A stretch of DNA of 15,787 bases from Anaerolineales bacterium (lineage in GTDB: Bacteria; Chloroflexota; Anaerolineae; Anaerolineales; UBA4823), in NCBI GenBank assembly GCA_022865865.1, contig JALHTN010000327.1, positions 1 to 15,787 of the forward strand. The letters are read 5' to 3'. Position 1 is the stretch's first letter, and every line of letters begins with the position of its first letter. A program made the position numbers and the translations under genes. Positions 6,746 through 14,034 of the stretch are shown here, one piece after another. Below the pieces are notes generated by a model. It saw nothing but the letters and a program-made list of their open reading frames with translations. It searched no databases and was not told where the DNA came from.

Positions 6746-7834
6746 ATGCAAGATAATTATTATGCAGTGATCATGGCTGGTGGTGGTGGAACACGTCTTT
6801 GGCCCCTCTCCCGGGCGACAAAACCAAAGCAGATGCTGCAATTGATTGATGATCAAAGCTTGTTTCAGATCGCTGTGCGGAGGTTGGCCGGGGAATTTCC
6901 TGCTGAACGAATTTTGATCGTCACAATCGCAGACCAAGCTGATGAATTACGTGAGCAAGCTCCAGAGATTCCAGCCGAGAATTTCATCCTTGAGCCAATG
7001 CCACGCGGTACCGCTTCTGTGATCGGTTTGGCGGGCATTGTTTTACAGGAGCGGGATCCAGATGCAGTGATGGCGGTATTAACCGCGGATCATTTCATTG
7101 GTAATGAAGATAAATTTCTCCGCTTGCTGCGGGCAGCATACCAGGTAGCCCAAGACGATTATCTGGTTACTCTGGGGATTGAACCGACGGCGCCGGCAAC
7201 TGGATATGGCTATATTCACCAAGGAGAACTGATCGGTCAAACCGACCAGCTGAATGTCTATCAAGTACTTAAATTTAAGGAAAAACCGGATCTAGCTCAA
7301 GCAAAAACGATGCTGGAATCGGGTGACCATGCTTGGAACTCCGGTATGTTTGTTTGGCAGGTCAACCAAATCATGGACGAATTTGCTCGCCAGATGCCGG
7401 ACCTCTCAGCCAGGTTAGGAAACATCTCCAGAGCCAGGAATACCCCGGAATCTGAGATGGTCATCAACCAGGAGTGGCCCGCAATCAAACCAGAGACCAT
7501 TGATTATGGGATCATGGAAGGAGCCCGGAATGTAGCAGTTATTCCAGCAGAAGGCCTGCGCTGGAACGACGTTGGCAGCTGGGATTCGCTCTTTGATGTA
7601 TTTGAGCCCGATAAAGATGGAAATATTGTGATCGGAGGCCAGCATATTCTCAGTGAAACCCAGGATTCTCTGGTTTACCAAAACCAGGACCAGCGCCTGA
7701 TCGTTACCATAGGTGTTGAGAATCTTGTTGTTGTTGATACTGGAGATGTACTGCTGGTTTGCCATAAAGATGCTACCCAGAAGGTTCGCCAAGTTGTCAG
7801 CCAGCTGCGTGCAGATGGAGAGAAATACGTTTAA
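6746..7834 (+). CDS. manC: Mannose-1-phosphate guanylyltransferase (GDP-mannose pyrophosphorylase)
   Basis: Makes GDP-mannose from mannose-1-phosphate and GTP, supplying glycan, glycolipid or compatible-solute synthesis. The 362-residue protein is a single nucleotidyltransferase domain without the C-terminal isomerase fused in some ManC proteins. Visible motifs are AGGGGTRLWPLSR (11-23) followed by KPKQM (26-30), LTADHF (112-117), GYGYI (153-157), FKEKPD (177-182), NSGMFVW (198-204) and, near residue 270, WNDVGSWDSLF. I start at ATG 6746, five bases after GGAG, rather than the TTG at 6728 that overlaps the dprA stop. It is 15 bases ahead of topA, so it is probably cotranscribed with dprA and topA. 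This is an uncommon place for it. Confidence 0.95.
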   Translation: MQDNYYAVIMAGGGGTRLWPLSRATKPKQMLQLIDDQSLFQIAVRRLAGEFPAERILIVTIADQADELREQAPEIPAENFILEPMPRGTASVIGLAGIVLQERDPDAVMAVLTADHFIGNEDKFLRLLRAAYQVAQDDYLVTLGIEPTAPATGYGYIHQGELIGQTDQLNVYQVLKFKEKPDLAQAKTMLESGDHAWNSGMFVWQVNQIMDEFARQMPDLSARLGNISRARNTPESEMVINQEWPAIKPETIDYGIMEGARNVAVIPAEGLRWNDVGSWDSLFDVFEPDKDGNIVIGGQHILSETQDSLVYQNQDQRLIVTIGVENLVVVDTGDVLLVCHKDATQKVRQVVSQLRADGEKYV

Positions 7835-7849
7835 AGTGAGGTATTTATT

Positions 7850-10168
7850 GTGGAAGCTTATTGTGTAAAGTGCAAAACAAAACGGGAAATGCTGGACCCG
7901 AAACCAGAATATACAGCAAATGCAACCCCTGGTACTCGGGGTACTTGTCCGGTTTGCGGGACGACCCTGTTCCGCATGGGCAAGACTGAAGCTCATGAAG
8001 GAATTCCCAAACCTGAGAAGGTAAAGAAGACTCGCAAGAAAAAAAGCAAAGGTAAATTGGTGATTGTTGAATCCCCAGCCAAAGCGCGCACTGTTGGGAA
8101 TTTTCTCGGTAAAGGGTATACCGTGAAGGCTTCAGTTGGGCATGTACGTGATTTATTACGTTCGCAATTATCGGTGGATGTCGAAAACGGATTTTCCCCG
8201 AAGTATAGAGTACCGAATGATAAGCGCCCGGTGGTAAAGGAGCTCAAGAAGCTCGCCCAGGATGCTGCCGAGGTATATTTGGCGACAGACCCCGATCGCG
8301 AAGGTGAAGCTATCGCCTGGCATCTCGTCGAATCGGTTGAAATAGACCCCAAGATCACCCAGAGGGTGATTTTCCATGAGATCACACAACCAGCCATTGC
8401 CGAGGCATTTGAACAGCCAAGGGAAATCAACATGGATCTGGTAAATGCACAACAAGCTCGACGAATTCTCGACCGGTTGGTTGGCTATAACTTAAGCCCA
8501 TTATTGTGGCGAAAGGTGCGCAGCCGCTTATCTGCTGGGCGAGTACAGTCCGTCGCTCTGCGATTAATCGTCGAACGAGAACGCGAAATTGAAGACTTCA
8601 ACCCTGTAGAATATTGGTCTATTAAAGCTGAATTTCAACCAGATGGGACACGGGATTCTTTCATTGCAAAATTGATCCGTATCGATAAAGAGGAAGCAGT
8701 TCTTGGAAACGAAGCGCAAGTTCAGCCAATCCTGGCTGATATGGATAAAACTGATTATAAGATCACAAAGATTAAACGCGGGGAACGCAAACGCAAACCG
8801 CGGCCACCTTTCATCACCAGCACGCTGCAGCAAGAAGCATCTCGCCGGCTCGGATTCAGCGCACGCCGTACAATGGCGCTCGCTCAGCAGCTCTATGAGG
8901 GCATTGATGTCGGGAATGGGGGATTGGTTGGATTGATCACATATATGCGAAGCGATTCCACCAATGTATCATCCATTGCTCAAAATGAAGCTGCCAAATT
9001 TATCGTTTCGGAATATGGTGAGAATTACCTGCCAGCGAAAACCCCGGTTTACAGCAAGAGAGCTCGCGGGGCTCAAGAAGCGCATGAAGCCATTCGACCC
9101 ACATCGGTCTGGCGGCAACCAAAAAAGATCACGAAACATCTTTCCCGCGATCAACTTCGCCTTTACCGCTTGATTTGGCAGCGTTTCGTAGCTTCCCAGA
9201 TGGCCTCCGCAATTTATGATACCTTAGCGGTCGATGTAACTGGTACAAACGAGACTCATGAGTACCTTCTGCGTGCCTCAGGTCAAACGATCCGCTTCCA
9301 GGGTTTCATGATCATTTATGAAGAAAAGCGGGATGAGGAAAAGGAGGCTGCTGCAGGTGAACATGTGCAAATCCCCTCCAGCATTGAAGAAGATCAGCCC
9401 CAGAAACTCCTGCAGCTGATCCCCGAACAGCATTTCACCCAACCACCGCCCCGATACTCTGAGGCTTCATTAGTTCGTACGTTAGAGGAAAATGGTATCG
9501 GGCGGCCATCAACATATGCACCCATTCTTGGGACAATCCAACAGCGGGGATATGTCTATCAAGAGAGCAGGCGCTTATTTCCAACCGAAACAGGAATCCT
9601 GGTGAATGATTTGCTGGTCGAACATTTCCCAGACGTAATTGAAGTTGGTTTCACCGCACGCATGGAATCTGATCTGGACCGGATTGCTTCTGGGGATGAA
9701 CAATGGGCAAACGTAATCGAAAGATTCTACAAACCATTTGAAGAAGATGTCAAGGCTGCTGAAGAAAAAATTCCCGAGATGAAAATGGAGCTGGAACTCA
9801 TCGGGCGCGCCTGTCCGAAATGTGAACATGATCTTGTGATCCGCTGGGGGCGCTATGGTAAATTTATCAGCTGCAGCAATTTCCCAGAGTGCCGCCATAC
9901 AGAGCCCTGGTTGGAGAAGATTGGTGTCACCTGTCCGCTGGATGGTGGTGATGTGGTTGATAGGAAAACTCGTAAAGGGCGTACTTTTTATGGCTGTTCA
10001 AATTATCCCGAATGTGACTTCACATCCTGGAAAAAACCTTTGCCCATACCATGTCCCAATTGCGGTGGTTTGCTAGTTGCAGCCAACAAAAGACATGCCC
10101 AATGTACCCAATGTAAAGAACAATTCTCGCTGGATGAATTATCCTCGGAAGAAGTTCCGACCAATTAA
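7850..10168 (+). CDS. topA: DNA topoisomerase I with N-terminal DUF5679-type zinc ribbon
   Basis: A type IA topoisomerase that relaxes negatively supercoiled DNA. Residues 1-45 form a separate four-cysteine module (YCVKCKTKREM, then GTCPVCGTTLFRMGK; Cys5, Cys8, Cys33, Cys36) matching the small DUF5679 family. A lysine-rich linker (54-68) follows. The Toprim domain begins KLVIVESPAKA (Glu74) and includes DPDREGEAIAWHL (147-159). The catalytic tyrosine is Tyr365 in LITYMRSDST. A GIGRPSTYAPI motif follows, then three C-terminal zinc fingers from Cys655 onward (CPKC...CSNFPEC, CPLDGG...CSNYPEC, CPNC...CTQC). At 772 residues it is within the family range once the extra N-terminal domain is allowed for. 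The start is GTG, with GTGAGG ending 8 bases upstream. Confidence 0.97.
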   Translation: MEAYCVKCKTKREMLDPKPEYTANATPGTRGTCPVCGTTLFRMGKTEAHEGIPKPEKVKKTRKKKSKGKLVIVESPAKARTVGNFLGKGYTVKASVGHVRDLLRSQLSVDVENGFSPKYRVPNDKRPVVKELKKLAQDAAEVYLATDPDREGEAIAWHLVESVEIDPKITQRVIFHEITQPAIAEAFEQPREINMDLVNAQQARRILDRLVGYNLSPLLWRKVRSRLSAGRVQSVALRLIVEREREIEDFNPVEYWSIKAEFQPDGTRDSFIAKLIRIDKEEAVLGNEAQVQPILADMDKTDYKITKIKRGERKRKPRPPFITSTLQQEASRRLGFSARRTMALAQQLYEGIDVGNGGLVGLITYMRSDSTNVSSIAQNEAAKFIVSEYGENYLPAKTPVYSKRARGAQEAHEAIRPTSVWRQPKKITKHLSRDQLRLYRLIWQRFVASQMASAIYDTLAVDVTGTNETHEYLLRASGQTIRFQGFMIIYEEKRDEEKEAAAGEHVQIPSSIEEDQPQKLLQLIPEQHFTQPPPRYSEASLVRTLEENGIGRPSTYAPILGTIQQRGYVYQESRRLFPTETGILVNDLLVEHFPDVIEVGFTARMESDLDRIASGDEQWANVIERFYKPFEEDVKAAEEKIPEMKMELELIGRACPKCEHDLVIRWGRYGKFISCSNFPECRHTEPWLEKIGVTCPLDGGDVVDRKTRKGRTFYGCSNYPECDFTSWKKPLPIPCPNCGGLLVAANKRHAQCTQCKEQFSLDELSSEEVPTN

Positions 10169-10202
10169 TCCTTCCGGCATGAGTCTTGCAACATAAGCGA
10201 TG

Positions 10203-10230
10203 ATAGATTTTCGCACTTTTGTGCTAAAAT
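10203..10230 (+). promoter_or_regulatory. Possible promoter with overlapping dyad
   Basis: An extended -10 box, TGCTAAAAT (10222-10230), lies 44 bases before the next ATG, without a clear -35. It overlaps a near-perfect dyad, TTTT-n-GCAC-TTTT-GTGC-n-AAAA (10208-10229). A repressor bound there would block the promoter. The dyad could instead be a poor terminator for topA, but no T run follows it. Confidence 0.4.
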
Positions 10231-10273
10231 TTGGTTTAGACTGAAATTTTTAGAATTGATCGGAGAGAGGAAA

Positions 10274-11257
10274 ATGGATGACATCCGTGAGCAACTCAAT
10301 AAACCACTTTGGATCGGGATCATCGGCTTTGTTGTTGGTCTGCTGATCGGCCTGGTTGTATTAGGCTGGTGGTTGTGGCCTGTGCAATGGACAGATGCTG
10401 GACCTAGCGATTTACGTATCGAATACCAGGAAACTTACCTGCGTATGGCGATCGATTCCTACACGCTAAACCAAGATGCAGCTAGCGCCCAACAGCGAAT
10501 CGCCGAAGTAGGAGAAAATTCCGCTGAAATCCTGGCGAATATTGCCGCTGACCCCGGTACCCAAAATACTGATTCAATTCAGGCATTTATGCTCTTCTCT
10601 GGGACCGAGCCAGTGGAAGAAGTGGAGGCAACTCCCACGCCGGAGGAGGAGCCCAGCCTGGCACGAAGATGGCTTCCCTGGTTATGTCTGATTACTTTCT
10701 TGCTTGCCGGGGCTTTAGTGATCGTCTTCCTCGTCCGGAACCGTTCCTTCAATTTTAGCCTTCCTTCAACCCGCAAGGAAGCACCCTCGGAGGCGGAGTA
10801 TCCTGAATATACCGCCACCCAAGATGAACCGCCTTTGGCCCAGTTCATGACAACCTACCAGGTTGGAAACGACCTCTTCGATGATTCGTTCAGCATTGAC
10901 TCCCCAGCAGGTGAATTCCTCGGTGAGTGTGGGGTGGGAATCTCGGAGACGATCGGAGTTGGTGAGCCAAAGAAAGTCACTGCGTTCGAGGTCTGGTTAT
11001 TTGATAAGAATGATATTCAGACTGTGACAACAGTCTTGATGAGCAAGAATGCTTTTGAGGATGATGCCACCAGACAGCGCCTATCCGCTAAGGGTGAGCC
11101 AGTCCAGGCTGAACCAAGCCGGGAACTGATCCTTGAGACGGCTACCTTGCGACTCGAAGCACGCGTGGTTGACATGTCATATGGCTCAGGTGGATTACCG
11201 CCGGAAAGCTTCTTTGACCGTGTAACACTTGAGCTGGTTGCCTGGCCAAAAGGATAA
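10274..11257 (+). CDS. Two-pass membrane protein of unknown function
   Basis: I do not recognise a family. The 327-residue protein has a short charged N-terminus, a strongly hydrophobic segment (residues 12-35, rich in Gly/Leu/Val, ending WWLWP), then about 90 residues that look helical and acidic (LRIEYQETYLRMAIDSYTL, then AQQRIAEV). A Pro/Glu/Thr linker (112-127), a second membrane segment (133-154) and a C-terminal domain of about 130 residues (from about 200, FMTTYQVGNDLFDDSF through FEVWLFDK to the end) follow. The most likely topology is N-in, middle region outside, C-terminal domain in the cytoplasm. I start at ATG 10274, behind a GGAGAGAGG ribosome-binding site, rather than TTG 10256. 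It follows topA by 105 bases with a possible own promoter, and its 3' end has a clear terminator. Confidence 0.85.
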   Translation: MDDIREQLNKPLWIGIIGFVVGLLIGLVVLGWWLWPVQWTDAGPSDLRIEYQETYLRMAIDSYTLNQDAASAQQRIAEVGENSAEILANIAADPGTQNTDSIQAFMLFSGTEPVEEVEATPTPEEEPSLARRWLPWLCLITFLLAGALVIVFLVRNRSFNFSLPSTRKEAPSEAEYPEYTATQDEPPLAQFMTTYQVGNDLFDDSFSIDSPAGEFLGECGVGISETIGVGEPKKVTAFEVWLFDKNDIQTVTTVLMSKNAFEDDATRQRLSAKGEPVQAEPSRELILETATLRLEARVVDMSYGSGGLPPESFFDRVTLELVAWPKG

Positions 11258-11278
11258 ACTGTTAATTAATAGATAAAC

Positions 11279-11311
11279 AAAAAGCAGTGAGCATATTCCT
11301 CACTGCTTTTT
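11279..11311. terminator. Bidirectional rho-independent terminator
   Basis: A 13-bp perfect inverted repeat (AAAAAGCAGTGAG at 11279-11291 and CTCACTGCTTTTT at 11299-11311) with a 7-base loop. A T run ends the hairpin on both strands. It lies between the convergent membrane-protein gene (stop at 11257) and greA (stop at 11339), so it ends both transcription units. Confidence 0.95.
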
Positions 11312-11338
11312 GATTTAATAAACCAGGCGATTCAGCGT

Positions 11339-11806
11339 TTATTCGATCTTTAGTATTTTCAAGCTGATTTGACCAGCAGGTGTTTCAGCGATCACCTCTT
11401 CGCCTTCCTTACCACCGAGAAGCGCAGCCCCGAAAGGTGATTGATTCGAAATCCGCCCATTTTTGGGATCCGCTTCCTTGGCGCCCACGATATCGTATGT
11501 TTCGGGTGGGTAATTCGCTTCCTGAATGGTCACTTTTGTACCAACGGTCACGACTCCTCGATCACTCTTCAACTCTTCAATAATCACAGCATTCTTAAGC
11601 ACGAATTCCAATTCCTGAATCTTACCTTCCAAGAATGCCTGATATTCCTTCGCTGCGTGATAATCCGCATTTTCGGATAAATCTCCCATTTGGATGGCAG
11701 AGCGCAAGCGTTTGGCGAGCTCATCCCTTTCGGGACCTTTTAATCGTTCGAGTTCTGCGCGCAAATTTTTTGCGCCTTCATAAGTTAAATACTGTTCGTT
11801 ACCCAT
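11339..11806 (-). CDS. greA: Transcription elongation factor GreA
   Basis: A 155-residue factor that enters the RNA polymerase secondary channel and stimulates cleavage of backtracked transcripts. The N-terminal coiled coil (about 1-75) carries the tip motif MGDLSENADYHAAKEY with the metal-assisting acidic residues Asp42 and Glu45. The C-terminal FKBP-like domain contains VTVGTKVTIQE, TYDIVGAKEADPKNGRIS and SPFGAALLGGKEGEEV. Length is normal. The ATG has TTGGAG about 8 bases upstream and a promoter with a perfect -10 box. It is the last gene of the minus-strand block and ends at the shared terminator. Confidence 0.97.
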   Translation of the reverse strand: MGNEQYLTYEGAKNLRAELERLKGPERDELAKRLRSAIQMGDLSENADYHAAKEYQAFLEGKIQELEFVLKNAVIIEELKSDRGVVTVGTKVTIQEANYPPETYDIVGAKEADPKNGRISNQSPFGAALLGGKEGEEVIAETPAGQISLKILKIE

Positions 11807-11826
11807 AATTTAGCTCCAAGGGGCGT

Positions 11827-11855
11827 ATTATACTGCGAAATATGAATCGTGACCA
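11827..11855 (-). promoter_or_regulatory. Promoter of greA
   Basis: On the minus strand a perfect -10 TATAAT (11827-11832), a 17-base spacer and a -35 TGGTCA (11850-11855, four of six matches). The start would fall about 12-15 bases before the greA ATG, giving a very short leader that just includes the ribosome-binding site. The inverted repeat CCACAA-N6-TTGTGG (11860-11877) lies immediately upstream of the -35. Confidence 0.65.
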
Positions 11856-11859
11856 CATT

Positions 11860-11877
11860 CCACAAAATCAATTGTGG
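11860..11877. repeat. Inverted repeat CCACAA-N6-TTGTGG between dgt and greA
   Basis: Perfect 6-bp arms separated by AATCAA. It lies 19 bases after the dgt stop and just upstream of the greA -35. It may be a weak dgt 3' hairpin (there is no T tract after it) or an operator for greA. Confidence 0.5.
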
Positions 11878-11896
11878 CGGAGTTATGTGCAGTAAA

Positions 11897-13048
11897 TTAA
11901 GGCAAAGATGCTGGATCGAAAAGCTTGTTATGTTCTTGAAGCGCGTAGCGGTCTGTCATACCGGCAATATAATCACATATGGTGCGTTCCAATCCGCGCG
12001 TTTCAATGAAATCTTGCACGTGTTGGGGCAGCATGGAAGATTCTGATTGGTAAGCAGTAAATAAATCGGTGATGATGCGTTCGGCTTTTACCGCCATCCG
12101 CACCACCCGGTGGTGACGGTACATGTTTGCGTACAGGAAATCTTTCAAATGGCGGTTTCGGCGCTGCATATCTTCGCTGAATCCAATCACATTGAAAGCG
12201 AGTTTTTGTAATTGCTCAACAGAGCGGATACTATTCTCCCGTAAACATTGATCTGTGGAGGTAACCAGATCAGTGACTTCCAATCCAATCAGGCGGCGGA
12301 TCAACCTGTGGCGGGACAAATCATCCAATTGACCACCATGCCACCCGACACTTTTTACCAGGATTTCCCACAAAGTTATACCTTCAAGCATCCTGGGTGT
12401 GATCATTCCTGAGCGTAAACCATCATCCAAATCGTGGGCGGTATAGGCCAGCTCATCAGCTGCATTGGCAATCTGAGCTTCTAAATGTCCACGCAGGTCT
12501 GGGTTGTAATCGGATGCATCGGAAATATCGTACTCGGATTCGTGTTTAACGATGCCTTCACGGACTTCCCAGGTAAGGTTTAAACCTGGAAAATCCGGGT
12601 AACGCTCTTCAAGATCGGTGACAATACGCAGGGATTGTCTGTTGTGGTCAAAACCACCAGAATCCTTCATCAAACGGGTCAGAGCTACTTCACCGGAGTG
12701 CCCAAATGGTGAGTGACCTAGATCGTGAGCCAGGCAAATCGCTTCTTCTAAATCCTCGTTTGCCCCCAGGGCTCGAGCAATGGTGCGTCCGATTTGAGCT
12801 ACTTCCAAAGTGTGAGTCAGCCGTGTCCGGTAGTAATCGCCCTCGTGGATGATAAAAACTTGAGTTTTGTACTCCAGACGGCGAAAAGCTGTCGTGTGAA
12901 GAATCCGGTCCCGATCACGTTGAAATGCAGTCCGATAGAGAGGTTCATCCTCCGGGTAGAAGCGGCCTTTTGTGGCCGCGCTGTGCAAGCCGTAAGATGC
13001 TAAATTGTGCTGCTCATTGGCTTCTAATTGTTCGCGTGTGAAGTACAT
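11897..13048 (-). CDS. dgt: dGTPase-family HD hydrolase
   Basis: A 383-residue deoxynucleoside triphosphate triphosphohydrolase-like protein. Members cut dNTPs to the deoxynucleoside and triphosphate, limiting dNTP pools. Metal-binding HD residues are visible: His79 in RTRLTHTLEV, His108-Asp109 in CLAHDLGHSPFGHSGE, and Asp206 in AYTAHDLDDG. Other family marks are RDRDRILHTTAFRRLEYKTQVF (about 44-65) and FDHNRQSLRIV (133-143). The length fits the shorter dGTPase-like group rather than the 505-residue E. coli Dgt, so the preferred dNTP is uncertain. The ribosome-binding site is weak (GAGA, about 5 bases before the ATG). It lies 137 bases after the isopentenyl phosphate kinase stop and probably has its own promoter. 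Confidence 0.94.
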   Translation of the reverse strand: MYFTREQLEANEQHNLASYGLHSAATKGRFYPEDEPLYRTAFQRDRDRILHTTAFRRLEYKTQVFIIHEGDYYRTRLTHTLEVAQIGRTIARALGANEDLEEAICLAHDLGHSPFGHSGEVALTRLMKDSGGFDHNRQSLRIVTDLEERYPDFPGLNLTWEVREGIVKHESEYDISDASDYNPDLRGHLEAQIANAADELAYTAHDLDDGLRSGMITPRMLEGITLWEILVKSVGWHGGQLDDLSRHRLIRRLIGLEVTDLVTSTDQCLRENSIRSVEQLQKLAFNVIGFSEDMQRRNRHLKDFLYANMYRHHRVVRMAVKAERIITDLFTAYQSESSMLPQHVQDFIETRGLERTICDYIAGMTDRYALQEHNKLFDPASLP

Positions 13049-13124
13049 AATATCTCAATTACTGCTGTCCTTACAGAGAGTGGATCAGATAAGCAATGGT
13101 TAATTCAGAGTGATATCGGCTATT

Positions 13125-13153
13125 ATTATAACTTAAGCAGACCTGACAGCATC
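13125..13153 (-). promoter_or_regulatory. Possible promoter of dgt
   Basis: A perfect -10 TATAAT on the minus strand (13125-13130) with a poor -35, GATGCT (13148-13153), 17 bases away. It is 77 bases before the dgt ATG, in the only sizeable gap of this strand's gene cluster. The weak -35 suggests an activator or low basal use. Confidence 0.35.
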
Positions 13154-13164
13154 CCGAAGGGCAT

Positions 13165-13182
13165 TTCAAGCAATCTCTTGAA
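13165..13182. repeat. Inverted repeat TTCAAG-N6-CTTGAA after the kinase gene
   Basis: Perfect 6-bp arms around CAATCT, beginning 3 bases beyond the stop codon of the isopentenyl phosphate kinase gene. It could be a 3' hairpin that stabilises or partly ends the isoprenoid operon transcript. It lacks the T tract of a standard terminator. Confidence 0.5.
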
Positions 13183-13185
13183 CAC

Positions 13186-14010
13186 TTATTCTGCACTTGA
13201 GATTACTGTCCCAGAGCTTGATCCGAGCAGCACATCCAAGACAGTTCCAGGCTGATCCCCTGAGAAGATTAGAATCTCCATATCCGGGATAGCGCGGCTT
13301 AAGGATACACACTGCTCAACTTTGTTTTCCATGCCGCCGGTGACATCAGTTGCCGCTGAGCCGCTCAGCGCGGGTAGCACATCCCTGAAGTTCTGCGGGG
13401 TTATCTTAGGTATGATGGTCGATTGATTTGGAAAATCCTGCCAAACGCCTTGCTCCATCCCCGCTAATAACATCCTGTCGGAATGGAAGTGCCTGGCCAG
13501 ATGGGAGAATAAATCCTCGGTGGACAGGATCGTTCCCCCGAGTGACCGGTCAAAAATCACATCTCCATGGATAACAGGTAATAATCCGGCACGGAGAGCT
13601 GCGTTTAGCGGTCCCAAATCCCAATGCTCAACTTGGCCGTTTCTGGCGATAACAGCAGCTGATGGCGGCAGAGCAATGACGGGTAATGCGACCGCTCTTA
13701 ATGCCTCAACTACCAATCGATTGAGAATGGCCGCATCCCACCATACCTCCGCAAAACCATACCATTGGTCTGGGGTTGTGACACCCTGCCTGGTACCATG
13801 CTTCTTGGCAGACACATGTGCAAATGAACCCGCGCCATGCCCGATCACCAGGCGTAAGGATGGTTGTTGTTCCAGCGCAGAAGCGATTTCTTCTGCCAGG
13901 CGGACCAGAGTTTTTCGCCTCAGCGTACGAGGGCGTTTCTTATCGGTGATCAATGATCCCCCTAATTTCAGCAATACAAGTTGTTTGGGAAATTCCTCGA
14001 GAATCTTCAT
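13186..14010 (-). CDS. ipk: Isopentenyl phosphate kinase
   Basis: An amino-acid-kinase-fold enzyme that phosphorylates isopentenyl phosphate to isopentenyl diphosphate with ATP, the last step of the alternative (archaeal-type) mevalonate pathway. The 274-residue protein shows the nucleotide loop LLKLGGSLITDK (13-24, Lys15), GHGAGSFAH (57-65) with His65 at the place of the family's catalytic histidine, LPVIHGDVIFDRSLGGTILS with the conserved GDV, STEDLF, and DVTGGMENKV near residue 220. The histidine and the Gly-Asp-Val motif separate it from glutamate-5-kinase and UMP kinase. The ATG lies 24 bases after the mevalonate kinase stop, with a modest AAGGCGAG ribosome-binding site. The context with mevalonate kinase strongly supports the call. 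Confidence 0.93.
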   Translation of the reverse strand: MKILEEFPKQLVLLKLGGSLITDKKRPRTLRRKTLVRLAEEIASALEQQPSLRLVIGHGAGSFAHVSAKKHGTRQGVTTPDQWYGFAEVWWDAAILNRLVVEALRAVALPVIALPPSAAVIARNGQVEHWDLGPLNAALRAGLLPVIHGDVIFDRSLGGTILSTEDLFSHLARHFHSDRMLLAGMEQGVWQDFPNQSTIIPKITPQNFRDVLPALSGSAATDVTGGMENKVEQCVSLSRAIPDMEILIFSGDQPGTVLDVLLGSSSGTVISSAE

Positions 14011-14034
14011 TTGCTCGCCTTGAAGTTTGACTGG

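Noticed and set aside
10208..10229. Intrinsic terminator of topA
   Set aside because: The stem is only four uninterrupted pairs and is followed by TAAAATTTGG rather than a T run. A regulatory dyad is the better reading.
13520..14023. 167-codon plus-strand frame opposite isopentenyl phosphate kinase
   Set aside because: The minus-strand kinase has all catalytic motifs; the opposite frame is a shadow.
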